From Bradyrhizobium macuxiense (GTDB taxonomy: Bacteria > Pseudomonadota > Alphaproteobacteria > Rhizobiales > Xanthobacteraceae): a stretch of DNA of 64,000 nucleotides. Below, in pieces: positions 35,273-43,987 of this stretch. Made by a program: the position numbers and the translations under genes. Where the stretch lies: NCBI RefSeq assembly GCF_007993935.1, contig NZ_VITY01000015.1:55923-119922 (forward strand). Reading direction: 5' to 3'. The stretch's first letter is position 1. Each line of letters opens with the position of its first letter. The notes below the pieces were generated by a model, which saw only the letters and a list, made by a program, of their open reading frames with translations, made no database searches and had not been told where the DNA came from.

Positions 35273-35301
35273 TCGCTACGCTCCGGCCGATAGGTCTCGC
35301 A

Positions 35302-36663
35302 TTATGGCGTCTTCTTGAGACTGTCGTAAGACGCCGGTGTCTCGAGTAGATGATTTTCGCCGAGGGCTGGCTTTGCGCGCGCGATTGTGGCGCCAGCCGT
35401 CCCTTCACTGCCCAGAATGAACGCACGCCGCATCGGCTTGATCACCAGCAAGGCGGTGAGGGCCGCCGTGGCATTGAGCGCCACCGCGACGATGAACACG
35501 GCCTGCCAGCCGAACTGCGAGGAGATGATGCTGGCGAGCGGGACGAGCAGCGCCGCGGTGCCCTTCGCGGTGTAGAGCATGCCGTTGTTGGTGGTTGCGT
35601 ATTTGGCGCCGAAGGTGTCGCCCGACGTCGCCGGGAACAGGCTGTAGATTTCGCCGAACACGCCGAAATAGATCGCCGTGGCGAGCACGAAGACCACAGG
35701 AATGTGGCCGTAGACGGAGAGCGTCAGCAGCATCAGCGCCGCTGTCGCGAACGCAATGAACATCGTGTGCTCGCGGCCGATCGTGTCGGAAACCCAGCCG
35801 AAGAACGGGCGGCCGAAACCATCGAAGACACGATCGAGCGAAATGGCAAAGGTCAGCGCCGCCATCTGGAAGCCGGCGAGCGAGACCGGCGTATCCGCGA
35901 TCTTGAAGTCATGAGCGATCGGCCCGATCTGCGCGGCGGTCATCAATCCGCCGGAAGCCACCATGACGAACACCAGGTACATGACCCAGAAGATCGGGGT
36001 GCGCAGCACCTGGGGCGGCGTGTAGTCGATCGCGCTTTGCGGCAGGTTGAGCCGCTTCTTCCTGGGTGCCTCGACGCCATGCGGCGGGCGGACGAACCAG
36101 GCCAGCACGAGAACCGTGAGGCCCTGTCCGATTCCGAACGTCAGGAAGGTGCTCTGATAGCCGCTGGCGGCAATCATGTTGGCGATCGGCACGACGGTGA
36201 GGGCAGCGCCCGCGCCAAATCCGGCGGCGGTCGCACCGGCGGCGAGGCCGCGCCGGTCCGGAAACCACTTCAGCGCATTGCCGACGCAGGTGCCGTAGAC
36301 CGCGCCGGCGCCGATGCCCGCGACGATTGCCGCGGCATAGAGCATGACGAGAGACGTGGCGAATGAGTTCAGCACCCAGGCCAGTCCGATCATCAGCCCG
36401 CCGAACATGATGACGATGCGGGGGCCGTATTTGTCCACGAACCAGGCCTCCACCGGCACCAGCCACGTCTCCGTCATCACGAAGATCGTGAAGGCGAGCT
36501 GGATAGCCGGACGGCCCCAGTGATATTGCGCGTCGATCGGATCGACGAACAGCGTCCACCCGTATTGCAAATTGGCGATCATCGCCATGCAGACGATGCC
36601 GATCGCGAGCTGAAGCCAGCGGAAGCCGCCGGGCGACGATACCAGTTTCGTGCTGGAAATCAT
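35302..36663 (-). CDS. MFS transporter, oxalate/formate antiporter-like
   Basis: 453 residues from ATG 36663 (an in-frame TTG is four codons upstream). The early segment ANLQYGWTLFVDPIDAQYHWGRPAIQLAFTIFV and KWFPDRRGLAAGATAAGFGAG near 135 are OxlT-family signatures. About twelve transmembrane segments are visible, with the cytoplasmic loop after helix 6 rich in basic residues. The family exchanges oxalate for formate or moves related monocarboxylates. Being upstream of the glycerate kinase and near gcl makes oxalate, or a glyoxylate-related acid, a reasonable substrate. Confidence 0.8.
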   Translation of the reverse strand: MISSTKLVSSPGGFRWLQLAIGIVCMAMIANLQYGWTLFVDPIDAQYHWGRPAIQLAFTIFVMTETWLVPVEAWFVDKYGPRIVIMFGGLMIGLAWVLNSFATSLVMLYAAAIVAGIGAGAVYGTCVGNALKWFPDRRGLAAGATAAGFGAGAALTVVPIANMIAASGYQSTFLTFGIGQGLTVLVLAWFVRPPHGVEAPRKKRLNLPQSAIDYTPPQVLRTPIFWVMYLVFVMVASGGLMTAAQIGPIAHDFKIADTPVSLAGFQMAALTFAISLDRVFDGFGRPFFGWVSDTIGREHTMFIAFATAALMLLTLSVYGHIPVVFVLATAIYFGVFGEIYSLFPATSGDTFGAKYATTNNGMLYTAKGTAALLVPLASIISSQFGWQAVFIVAVALNATAALTALLVIKPMRRAFILGSEGTAGATIARAKPALGENHLLETPASYDSLKKTP

Positions 36664-36726
36664 GTGCGCTCCCAAAGCAGGTGTTGGTCGTTTGGTCCGG
36701 GCGTCAGGCTGTCGTCCTGCCGCCGC

Positions 36727-37518
36727 CTATTGACGAAATTCGTTGGTCAATTCGCCAATGCCGTCGATCGCGACGGTGACCGTATTGACCGGCTCCTTCA
36801 TCACCCCGACGCCGATCGATGTCCCGCAGCAGATCAGGTCGCCCGGCAACAGCGTCATGTCGTGTGAGATCTTGCTGACCAGCGCCTGCGCGCTGAAGAT
36901 CATGTCCGCGATCGGGTAGTTCTGGCGCTCGACACCGTTGAGGATGGTGCGCACCACAAGGCGCGCGGGGTCGAGGCCTGAGGCGATGACGGGACCGAAC
37001 GGGCCATATCCGTCGAAGCCCTTGGCCCGCGCCCATTGCGGGAAGGTCGGGTCGCGATTGAGGATGTCCGCTGCGGTGACGTCGTTGGTGCAGGTGTAAC
37101 CGAAGATGAAGGCGTCGGCCTGTTCGGGGGCAACCGCCGTGCAGCTTTTGCCGATGACGATGCCGAGCTCGCCTTCGTAGGTGGTCTTGCCATCGTAGCC
37201 GACCGGACGCGTGATCACGGCGCCAGGCTCGGTCACGCTGGTTGCGGCTTTCAGCAGGTACAACGGTTCGGGCGGCTCGGGTGATTTCAGCTTCGCCGCA
37301 AGAGCGTGAAAATTGTTCCAGAGCGCGATGATCTTGCTCGGCTGGGTCGGCGCCAGCAGCTCGACTTCGTCGAGCGCCAGCGTTTGTCCGGTCGGTCGTG
37401 TGTCGCCGAACATCTCCCCTGCATGCACGGAGATGCCGGACGGGGTGAGTTGCCCGAAGCCGATTTCGGCGTGGTGGCGGAAGCGAACCCAGCGTGTCAC
37501 GTCGGCCATCGGGATCAC
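36727..37518 (-). CDS. Fumarylacetoacetate hydrolase (FAH)-family enzyme
   Basis: 263 residues. FAH-fold metal site: YEGELGIVIGKS with acidic ligands, then FGYTCTNDVTAADI and ARAKGFDGYGPFGPVI with the Asp/Lys pair. The last third has GDLICCGTSIGVGVMKEP. Members hydrolyse C-C bonds or act as hydratases, decarboxylases or isomerases on dicarbonyl acids. The GTG start at 37518 overlaps the TGA of the upstream gene (GTGA), so translation is coupled. An internal ATG three codons later is the alternative start. The substrate is not predictable. Confidence 0.85.
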   Translation of the reverse strand: MIPMADVTRWVRFRHHAEIGFGQLTPSGISVHAGEMFGDTRPTGQTLALDEVELLAPTQPSKIIALWNNFHALAAKLKSPEPPEPLYLLKAATSVTEPGAVITRPVGYDGKTTYEGELGIVIGKSCTAVAPEQADAFIFGYTCTNDVTAADILNRDPTFPQWARAKGFDGYGPFGPVIASGLDPARLVVRTILNGVERQNYPIADMIFSAQALVSKISHDMTLLPGDLICCGTSIGVGVMKEPVNTVTVAIDGIGELTNEFRQ

Positions 37519-38534
37519 GCTACCGCAAGTGATTGTGCTTCGGCGACGCCGGCGGCCCCGTCATAGAGGCCGGCCAGCCTGGTGCGCTGCGCGACCAGCG
37601 CCAGCACCGCGTCGAGAGCGGGCGTCGCAATCCCTGTCATCCGGCCCATCTCCTGCACCACGGTGATCAGCGGATCGATCTCGACCGGACGTCCACGCTC
37701 GAGATCCTGCAGCATCGAGGTCTTGTGCGCGCCGACCTTGCGTGCGCCCTCGATGCGGCGTTCGACATCGACCCGGAACTTGACGCCGAGGCTTTCCGCG
37801 ATCGCCTGGGCTTCCAGCATGATCGCTCTGGACAGCGCACGCGTGCCGGGATTGCTGCAGATCACGTCGAGGGTCGCGTGGGTGAGGGCGCTGATCGGGT
37901 TGAAACAGACATTGCCCCACAGCTTGAGCCAGATCTCGTCGCGGATGCGGTCGAGCACCGGCGCCTTCATGCCCGCCGCGGTGAACAGGGCGGAAAGCTT
38001 CTCGACGTCGGGCGTGACCTCGCCGGAAGGCTCGCCGAGCGGAAAGTTGTTGCCGTAGACGTGACGGATCACGCCGGGCGCCTCGATCTCGGTCGCCGGG
38101 TACACCACGCAGCCGATGGCGCGCGCAGCGCCAAGCTCGCTCCACTGCCGTCCGCCGGGATCGATGCTTTCGAGCGTCGATCCTTCGTGCCGGCCGCCAT
38201 GCTTGTAGAAATACCAATAGGGAATGCCGTTGACGGCGGTGACGATGCGGGTCCGCTCACCCAGCAGGGGCCGCATCGGTTCGATGACGCCGGTGATCGA
38301 ATGCGCCTTGAGGCAGATGATGACGAAATCCTGCTCGCCGAGTTCGGCGGGGTTATCGGTACAGCGCGGATGCACCACGCGCTCCTCGTCGCCGATCAGG
38401 AGCTTCAGGCCGTTCTGCCGCATCGCGGCGAGGTGCGCGCCCCGCGCGACCAGGCTGACATCGGCGCCTGCGCGCATCAATTCGACACCGAGATAGCCGC
38501 CGATGGCACCGGCGCCGTAGATGCAGATCTTCAT
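37515..38534 (-). CDS. 2-dehydropantoate 2-reductase (ApbA/PanE family)
   Basis: 339 residues from ATG 38534; the N-terminal Rossmann motif GAGAIGGYLG is at residues 7-16. The catalytic region LKLWGNVCFNPISALTHATLD contains the family Lys and Asn, and KTSMLQDLERGRPVEIDPL matches the ApbA C-terminal signature. Members use NADPH to reduce 2-ketoacids. Given overlap with an FAH-family gene and an OxlT-like carrier, this copy may act on a catabolic 2-ketoacid rather than in pantothenate synthesis. That is inference. Confidence 0.85.
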   Translation of the reverse strand: MKICIYGAGAIGGYLGVELMRAGADVSLVARGAHLAAMRQNGLKLLIGDEERVVHPRCTDNPAELGEQDFVIICLKAHSITGVIEPMRPLLGERTRIVTAVNGIPYWYFYKHGGRHEGSTLESIDPGGRQWSELGAARAIGCVVYPATEIEAPGVIRHVYGNNFPLGEPSGEVTPDVEKLSALFTAAGMKAPVLDRIRDEIWLKLWGNVCFNPISALTHATLDVICSNPGTRALSRAIMLEAQAIAESLGVKFRVDVERRIEGARKVGAHKTSMLQDLERGRPVEIDPLITVVQEMGRMTGIATPALDAVLALVAQRTRLAGLYDGAAGVAEAQSLAVA

Positions 38535-38619
38535 GAAATCCTCGCGAGCAGGGTGGGGACACATTACGAGCCGCAACGGCTCGAGCCGGGTTGCGTGGCA
38601 ATGGTCTTCGGAACGTCCG

Positions 38620-39033
38620 TCAAGCCGCGCAGGCGGCTTCCTCCAAGGCAAAGCCGATGTCCCGCATGCTGACGACGCCGACGAGCCGGCCGTTGTCGAT
38701 GACGGGGATATGGCGGATGTCGTGACGGGCCATCAGGCGCTCGACATCGGCGAGCGCGTCTTGCGAATTGCAGGACACCAGCGGCCGGGGCGAAATGAAC
38801 TGCGCGACTTTTGCGGCAAGGCCACCCGTACCGCGCTCGGCGATCACGGCGACGACGTCGCGCTCGCTGAACATTCCGATCACGGCGGCGTCGACACTGC
38901 GCGAGCCGTTCCGGACCACAAGCGCGCCGACATTGCTGGCGTACATCAGGTTCGCCGCGATGCTGACGGTTTCGCTCGAGCCGATCGTCACCGCGGGCGC
39001 ACGGTTGGTGCGAAGGATGTCCCCGACATACAT
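38620..39033 (-). CDS. CBS-domain pair protein
   Basis: 137 residues. Two CBS motifs are visible: one ending MYASNVGALVVRNGSRSVDAAVIGMFSERDVV and a second ending LMARHDIRHIPVIDNGRLVGVVSMRDIG. Stand-alone CBS pairs bind adenosine nucleotides or NAD and act as energy sensors or regulators. The partner is unknown. It is divergent from the IclR gene and 86 bases ahead of the reductase start on the same strand, so it could lead the 38.5-32.6 kb gene run. Confidence 0.85.
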   Translation of the reverse strand: MYVGDILRTNRAPAVTIGSSETVSIAANLMYASNVGALVVRNGSRSVDAAVIGMFSERDVVAVIAERGTGGLAAKVAQFISPRPLVSCNSQDALADVERLMARHDIRHIPVIDNGRLVGVVSMRDIGFALEEAACAA

Positions 39034-39144
39034 GGCATGGTCCTCCCGATTGGGTTGTTAAGAACCAATCGTGGTATACATTATCCCAGAAGTCAAACAA
39101 AAGAATCGAAGCGTTCTTCAATAATAATGGCAAAAATACTGACC

Positions 39145-39199
39145 TATTCGCGAATATTGTCGCCTTGACTTCCATACCTTTTGGCATGCCATATGCCAA
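39145..39199. promoter_or_regulatory. Candidate IclR operator and promoter region
   Basis: The dyad TTGGCAT-GCCAT-ATGCCAA lies at 39181-39199, a second perfect palindrome TATTCGCGAATA at 39145-39156, and a -35-like TTGACT at 39165-39170 between them. All lie 65-120 bases upstream of the IclR ATG in the divergent gap with the CBS gene. The dyad overlaps the expected -10 region, consistent with autorepression. Confidence 0.45.
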
Positions 39200-39263
39200 T
39201 TGTGACGCTCGTTCCCGGCGGGCGATTTCGTTCTGAACCACAACCGGTTAGGGTCAGGTCGTC

Positions 39264-40100
39264 ATGAAAAGAGAGCCGATCCGCCGCAAGCCGTCCGATC
39301 CCGATGTTCGCGCGCAACCGGATCCGGATGCACGAGATGGCGGCGTCCAATCCGTCGATCGCGCGCTGCAAATCATGGAAGCGCTTGCCGAGGACGACGA
39401 AGGCTATCGGCTGACCGATCTTGCGATCCGCATCGGCTTGCCGCCGTCGACGGCGCACCGGCTGCTGACGACGCTGGAGAATCGGAGGTTCGTGCAGTTC
39501 GATCGCGAGGAGTCGAAATGGCACATCGGCGCGCAGAGCTTCGTGGTCGGCTCGACCTTCATGCGCCGGCGCAATTTTTCCGCGCGGGCATTGCCTTATC
39601 TGCGCAAGCTGCGCGACCAGACCAGGGAAACCGCCAATCTTGCGGTGGTCGATGACGACTCGATCATCGTCGTATCCCGGATCGAAAGCCGGGAGATCAT
39701 GCGCTCGCTGACCAAGGTCGGCGGACGCGTCGCATTGATCGCTTCGGGCGTGGGGAAGGCGGTGCTGGCCGCGTATTCCGATGCCGACATCAATGCGATC
39801 ATCCGTCGTCGCGGCATGCCGCGCCTGACCGAGAAGTCGATCATTCGGCCGGGCGAGTTGTTCAGGGAATTGGAGACCGTGCGACGCCAGGGCTATGCGG
39901 TGGACGATGAGGAGGCGCGGCTCGGCCTGCGCTGCGTGGCCGCGGTCGTGTTCAACGATTGCAGCGAGCCGTTCGCCGCGGTCTCGGTATCGGGGATGGC
40001 GGATCGGCTGACGGATGATCGCTTGCCGGAGATCGGCGCCATCGTGCATCAGATCGCAGCCGAGCTCTCGGCAGAGCTGCGCGGCAGCAGCCGCACGTAA
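39264..40100 (+). CDS. IclR-family regulator, probable regulator of gcl-hyi-glxR
   Basis: 278 residues. The N-terminal winged helix is preceded by a 28-residue basic leader: VQSVDRALQIMEALAEDDEGYRLTDLAIRIGLPPSTAHRLLTTLENRRFVQ. The C-terminal effector domain includes TANLAVVDDDSIIVVSRI, ASGVGKAVLAAYSD and CVAAVVFNDCSEPFAAVSVSG. In E. coli the IclR-type AllR controls gcl, hyi and glxR and responds to glyoxylate. The identical order here (IclR, gcl, hyi, glxR) supports an AllR-like role, although sequence alone cannot fix the effector. Confidence 0.85.
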   Translation: MKREPIRRKPSDPDVRAQPDPDARDGGVQSVDRALQIMEALAEDDEGYRLTDLAIRIGLPPSTAHRLLTTLENRRFVQFDREESKWHIGAQSFVVGSTFMRRRNFSARALPYLRKLRDQTRETANLAVVDDDSIIVVSRIESREIMRSLTKVGGRVALIASGVGKAVLAAYSDADINAIIRRRGMPRLTEKSIIRPGELFRELETVRRQGYAVDDEEARLGLRCVAAVVFNDCSEPFAAVSVSGMADRLTDDRLPEIGAIVHQIAAELSAELRGSSRT

Positions 40101-40104
40101 CCGT

Positions 40105-40123
40105 AGCAGGCGCAAAGCCTGCT
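40105..40123 (+). terminator. Possible terminator after IclR gene
   Basis: AGCAGGC-GCAAA-GCCTGCT makes a 7-base-pair stem five bases after the stop, followed by GCTGTTCTT. The T-run is weak, so termination may be partial. Confidence 0.3.
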
Positions 40124-40253
40124 GCTGTTCTTACCGGTGCGGGTTTCCACGCTTTCGTCGGCGCTAATCACTTGGAGACAAGCAAGAAATCGCGAGCGCT
40201 GCCACAGCGTGGAAAATCCTATCGATTGCGTTGAGATCGATGATCGCGGGCCT

Positions 40254-40295
40254 GATGATCCTGCTCAGGCCAACTCATAGCGAAGCGGGATCATC
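40254..40295 (+). promoter_or_regulatory. Inverted repeat overlapping gcl ribosome site
   Basis: GATGATCCTGCT (40254-40265) and AGCGGGATCATC (40284-40295) can pair along 12 positions with one G-U, with an 18-base loop. The right arm contains the gcl ribosome site and ends two bases before the ATG at 40298. It could hide the site in RNA or be a protein operator. Confidence 0.45.
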
Positions 40296-40297
40296 AC

Positions 40298-42085
40298 ATG
40301 AAGATGCGAGCGGTGGATGCGGCAGTCCGCATACTTGAACGCGAGGGGATCACTTGCGCTTTTGGCGTTCCCGGCGCCGCGATCAACCCGCTTTACTCCG
40401 CGCTGAAGCGCAACGGCTCGATCCGGCATGTTCTGGCGCGGCACGTCGAAGGCGCCTCGCATATGGCGGAAGGCTATACCAGGGCGAACGCGGGCAACAT
40501 CGGCGTTTGCATCGGCACGTCGGGCCCCGCCGGAACCGACATGATCACCGGCCTCTATTCGGCGATCGCGGATTCGATTCCGATCCTCTGCATCACCGGC
40601 CAGGCGCCGCGGGCGCGGCTCTACAAGGAAGATTTCCAGGCCGTCGACATCGAGTCGATTGCAAAGCCGGTGACGAAATGGGCCGTCACGGTGCGCGAGC
40701 CGGCGCTGGTGCCGCGCGTGTTCAGCCAGGCTTTCCATGTCATGCGCTCGGGACGGCCGGGACCGGTGCTGATCGATCTTCCGCTCGATGTGCAGCTGGC
40801 CGAGATCGAGTTCGACGACGAGACCTATTCGCCGCTGCCGGTCTACAAGCCGACGGCGACGCGCAAGCAGATCGAGAAGGCGCTCGAGATGCTCAACGCC
40901 GCGGAGCGGCCGCTGATCGTGGCCGGCGGCGGCGTGATCAACGCCGATGCATCCGAGCTGCTGGTCGCGTTCGCCGAAGCGGTCAACGTTCCCGTCGTCC
41001 CGACGCTGATGGCGTGGGGCGCTATACCCGACGATCACGCGCTGATGGCCGGCATGGTCGGCCTGCAGACCAGCCACCGCTACGCCAACGCCACGATGCT
41101 GGAATCCGATTTCGTGCTCGGCATCGGCAACCGCTGGGCCAACCGGCACACCGGTTCGATCGAGACCTACACCAAGGGGCGCAAATTCGTCCACGTCGAC
41201 ATCGAGCCGACCCAGATCGGACGGGTGTTCAATCCGGACCTCGGCATCGTGTCGGACGCCAAGGCCGCGCTGGAGATGTTCGTGAGCGTCGCCCGGGAGT
41301 GGCGGAAGTCCGGCAGGCTGCGCGACCGGCAGGCCTGGCCCGTAGCCTGCCGCGACCGCAAGCGTTCGATGCTGCGCAAGAGCCATTTCGACAACATCCC
41401 GATCAAGCCGCAGCGCGTCTATGAGGAAATGAACAAGGCGTTCGGCCGCGACACTTGCTACGTGACCGTGATCGGATTGTCGCAGATCGCGGGTGCCCAG
41501 TTCCTCAACGTCTATCGTCCGCGCAACTGGATCAATGCCGGGCAGGCCGGTCCGCTCGGCTGGACATTGCCGGCCGCGCTCGGTGTGCGCGCCGCCGATC
41601 CCGATCGCGACATCGTCGCGCTGTCGGGCGACTACGACTTCCAGTTCCTGATCGAGGAGCTCGCGGTCGGCGCGCAATTCAATCTGCCCTACATCCACGT
41701 CGTCGTGAACAATTCATATCTCGGGCTGATCCGGCAGGCCCAGCGCGGCTTCGACATGGATTATCACGTCCAGCTCTCGTTCGAGAACATCAACGCGCCC
41801 GAGATCGGCGCCTACGGCGTCGACCATGTGGCCGTCGCGGAAGGGCTGGGCTGCAAGGCGATCCGGGTGACGGATCCGAACGACGCACAGGCCGCGTTCG
41901 CGACCGCGCGGGAGCTGATGGCGAAGCACCGCGTGCCGGTGGTGGTGGAGTTCATCCTCGAACGGGTCACCAACATCGCGATGGGAACGGAGATCGACAA
42001 CATCGTCGAATTCGAGGAGGTGCTCGATCTTCCGCTCGATGACGTGCCGAGCACGCAACGAACCGGCACCTTGTTGCCGGCCTGA
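40298..42085 (+). CDS. gcl: Glyoxylate carboligase (tartronate-semialdehyde synthase)
   Basis: 595 residues. It is a ThDP enzyme of the acetolactate synthase fold. ARHVEGASHMAEGYTRA has Val (V50) where other ThDP enzymes have the catalytic Glu, the diagnostic substitution of Gcl. GTSGPAGTDMITGLYSAIADS follows. The ThDP/Mg motif is ALSGDYDFQFLIEELAVGAQFNLPYIHVVVNNSYLG. The enzyme condenses two glyoxylates to tartronate semialdehyde plus CO2. It heads the gcl-hyi-glxR operon (gaps of 38 and 24 bases). FAD binding in the middle domain is expected from the family. Confidence 0.95.
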   Translation: MKMRAVDAAVRILEREGITCAFGVPGAAINPLYSALKRNGSIRHVLARHVEGASHMAEGYTRANAGNIGVCIGTSGPAGTDMITGLYSAIADSIPILCITGQAPRARLYKEDFQAVDIESIAKPVTKWAVTVREPALVPRVFSQAFHVMRSGRPGPVLIDLPLDVQLAEIEFDDETYSPLPVYKPTATRKQIEKALEMLNAAERPLIVAGGGVINADASELLVAFAEAVNVPVVPTLMAWGAIPDDHALMAGMVGLQTSHRYANATMLESDFVLGIGNRWANRHTGSIETYTKGRKFVHVDIEPTQIGRVFNPDLGIVSDAKAALEMFVSVAREWRKSGRLRDRQAWPVACRDRKRSMLRKSHFDNIPIKPQRVYEEMNKAFGRDTCYVTVIGLSQIAGAQFLNVYRPRNWINAGQAGPLGWTLPAALGVRAADPDRDIVALSGDYDFQFLIEELAVGAQFNLPYIHVVVNNSYLGLIRQAQRGFDMDYHVQLSFENINAPEIGAYGVDHVAVAEGLGCKAIRVTDPNDAQAAFATARELMAKHRVPVVVEFILERVTNIAMGTEIDNIVEFEEVLDLPLDDVPSTQRTGTLLPA

Positions 42086-42123
42086 CGACACCATCCAGCG
42101 CTGCCCCAAGCGGAGATCGACCC

Positions 42124-42909
<786 letters not shown>

Positions 42910-42933
42910 TCAGGCTGACGGGAGCATTACCAA

Positions 42934-43821
42934 ATGAAAGACATCGGATTCATCGGGCTCGGCACCATGGGGCGTCCGATGGCGAGCCACCTCCTGGCTG
43001 CCGGCTATCGCCTGTTCCTGCACGACGTCGTACCGCTTCCGCCCGAACTGATCGCGGCCGGTGGCATCGCTTGCGAGTCCGGCAAGCAAGTCGCGCAGGA
43101 AGCCGACGCCGTGATCATCATGGTGCCGGACACGCCGCATGTCGAAGCCGTGTTGTTCGGCGAGGGCGGCGTCGCGGAGGGCGTCTCCAAGGGCATGATC
43201 GTGGTGGATATGAGCTCGATCTCGCCGCTCGCCACCAAGGAGTTCGCCCGCAAGATCGACGCGCTCGGCGCCGACTATCTCGACGCGCCGGTGTCCGGCG
43301 GTGAGGTAGGCGCGAAGGCGGCAAGCCTGACCATCATGGTCGGCGGGCGGGAGCGGGCGTTCAACGCGATGAAGCCCGTGTTCGAGACGATGGGCAAGAA
43401 CGTCACCCATGTCGGCGGCAATGGCGACGGCCAGACCACCAAGGTTGCGAACCAGATCATCGTGGCGCTGACCATCGAGGCGGTGAGCGAGGCCCTGCTG
43501 TTCGCCTCCAAGGCGGGTGCCGATCCGGCGCTGGTGCGCCAGGCTTTGATGGGCGGCTTCGCCTCGTCCCGGATCCTCGAGGTGCACGGCGATCGCATGA
43601 TCAAGCGCAACTTCGATCCCGGCTTCCGCATCGAGCTGCATCAGAAGGATCTCAACCTCGCGCTGGAAGGCGCGCGGGCACTCGGCTTGTCGCTGCCAGG
43701 TACAGCCGCCGCCCAGCAGCTGTTCAACACCTGTACCGCGCTTGGCGGCAAAGCCTGGGACCATTCGGCGATATTGAAGGCGCTGGAAGTCATGGCCGGG
43801 CACGAGGTCGCGGCTGCCTGA
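42934..43821 (+). CDS. glxR: Tartronate semialdehyde reductase
   Basis: 295 residues. The Rossmann loop GFIGLGTMGRPMASHLL is at 5-21, the substrate loop LDAPVSGGEVGA at 116-127 and the catalytic Lys in GQTTKVANQI (K170). This is a beta-hydroxyacid dehydrogenase that reduces tartronate semialdehyde to D-glycerate with NAD(P)H. The operon order gcl-hyi-glxR and a glycerate kinase nearby support this member of the family over 3-hydroxyisobutyrate dehydrogenase. Confidence 0.9.
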   Translation: MKDIGFIGLGTMGRPMASHLLAAGYRLFLHDVVPLPPELIAAGGIACESGKQVAQEADAVIIMVPDTPHVEAVLFGEGGVAEGVSKGMIVVDMSSISPLATKEFARKIDALGADYLDAPVSGGEVGAKAASLTIMVGGRERAFNAMKPVFETMGKNVTHVGGNGDGQTTKVANQIIVALTIEAVSEALLFASKAGADPALVRQALMGGFASSRILEVHGDRMIKRNFDPGFRIELHQKDLNLALEGARALGLSLPGTAAAQQLFNTCTALGGKAWDHSAILKALEVMAGHEVAAA

Positions 43822-43934
43822 GTGTCTCAGGCAGCAATCAACGGCCTGCCCTTTGTGATGATATGAACTCTCGCGGGGAGGGGGCGTCGCACCAGCGCGA
43901 CGAACCCCACATCCTCAACGGGGACTTTCGCTCC

Positions 43935-43960
43935 TTGACACGGTAAGTAAAAATATTATT
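43935..43960 (+). promoter_or_regulatory. Promoter with putative TetR operator (site A)
   Basis: TTGACA (43935-43940) is followed after four bases by AAGTAAAAATATTATT (43945-43960), ahead of the GGT-family gene. The 16-base element matches the site at 48786-48801 (minus reading) at 13 of 16 positions. It would fill the -35/-10 spacer, a good place for repression. Confidence 0.5.
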
Positions 43961-43987
43961 ACATGCCGGGATGGGAGAAACGAGCTG

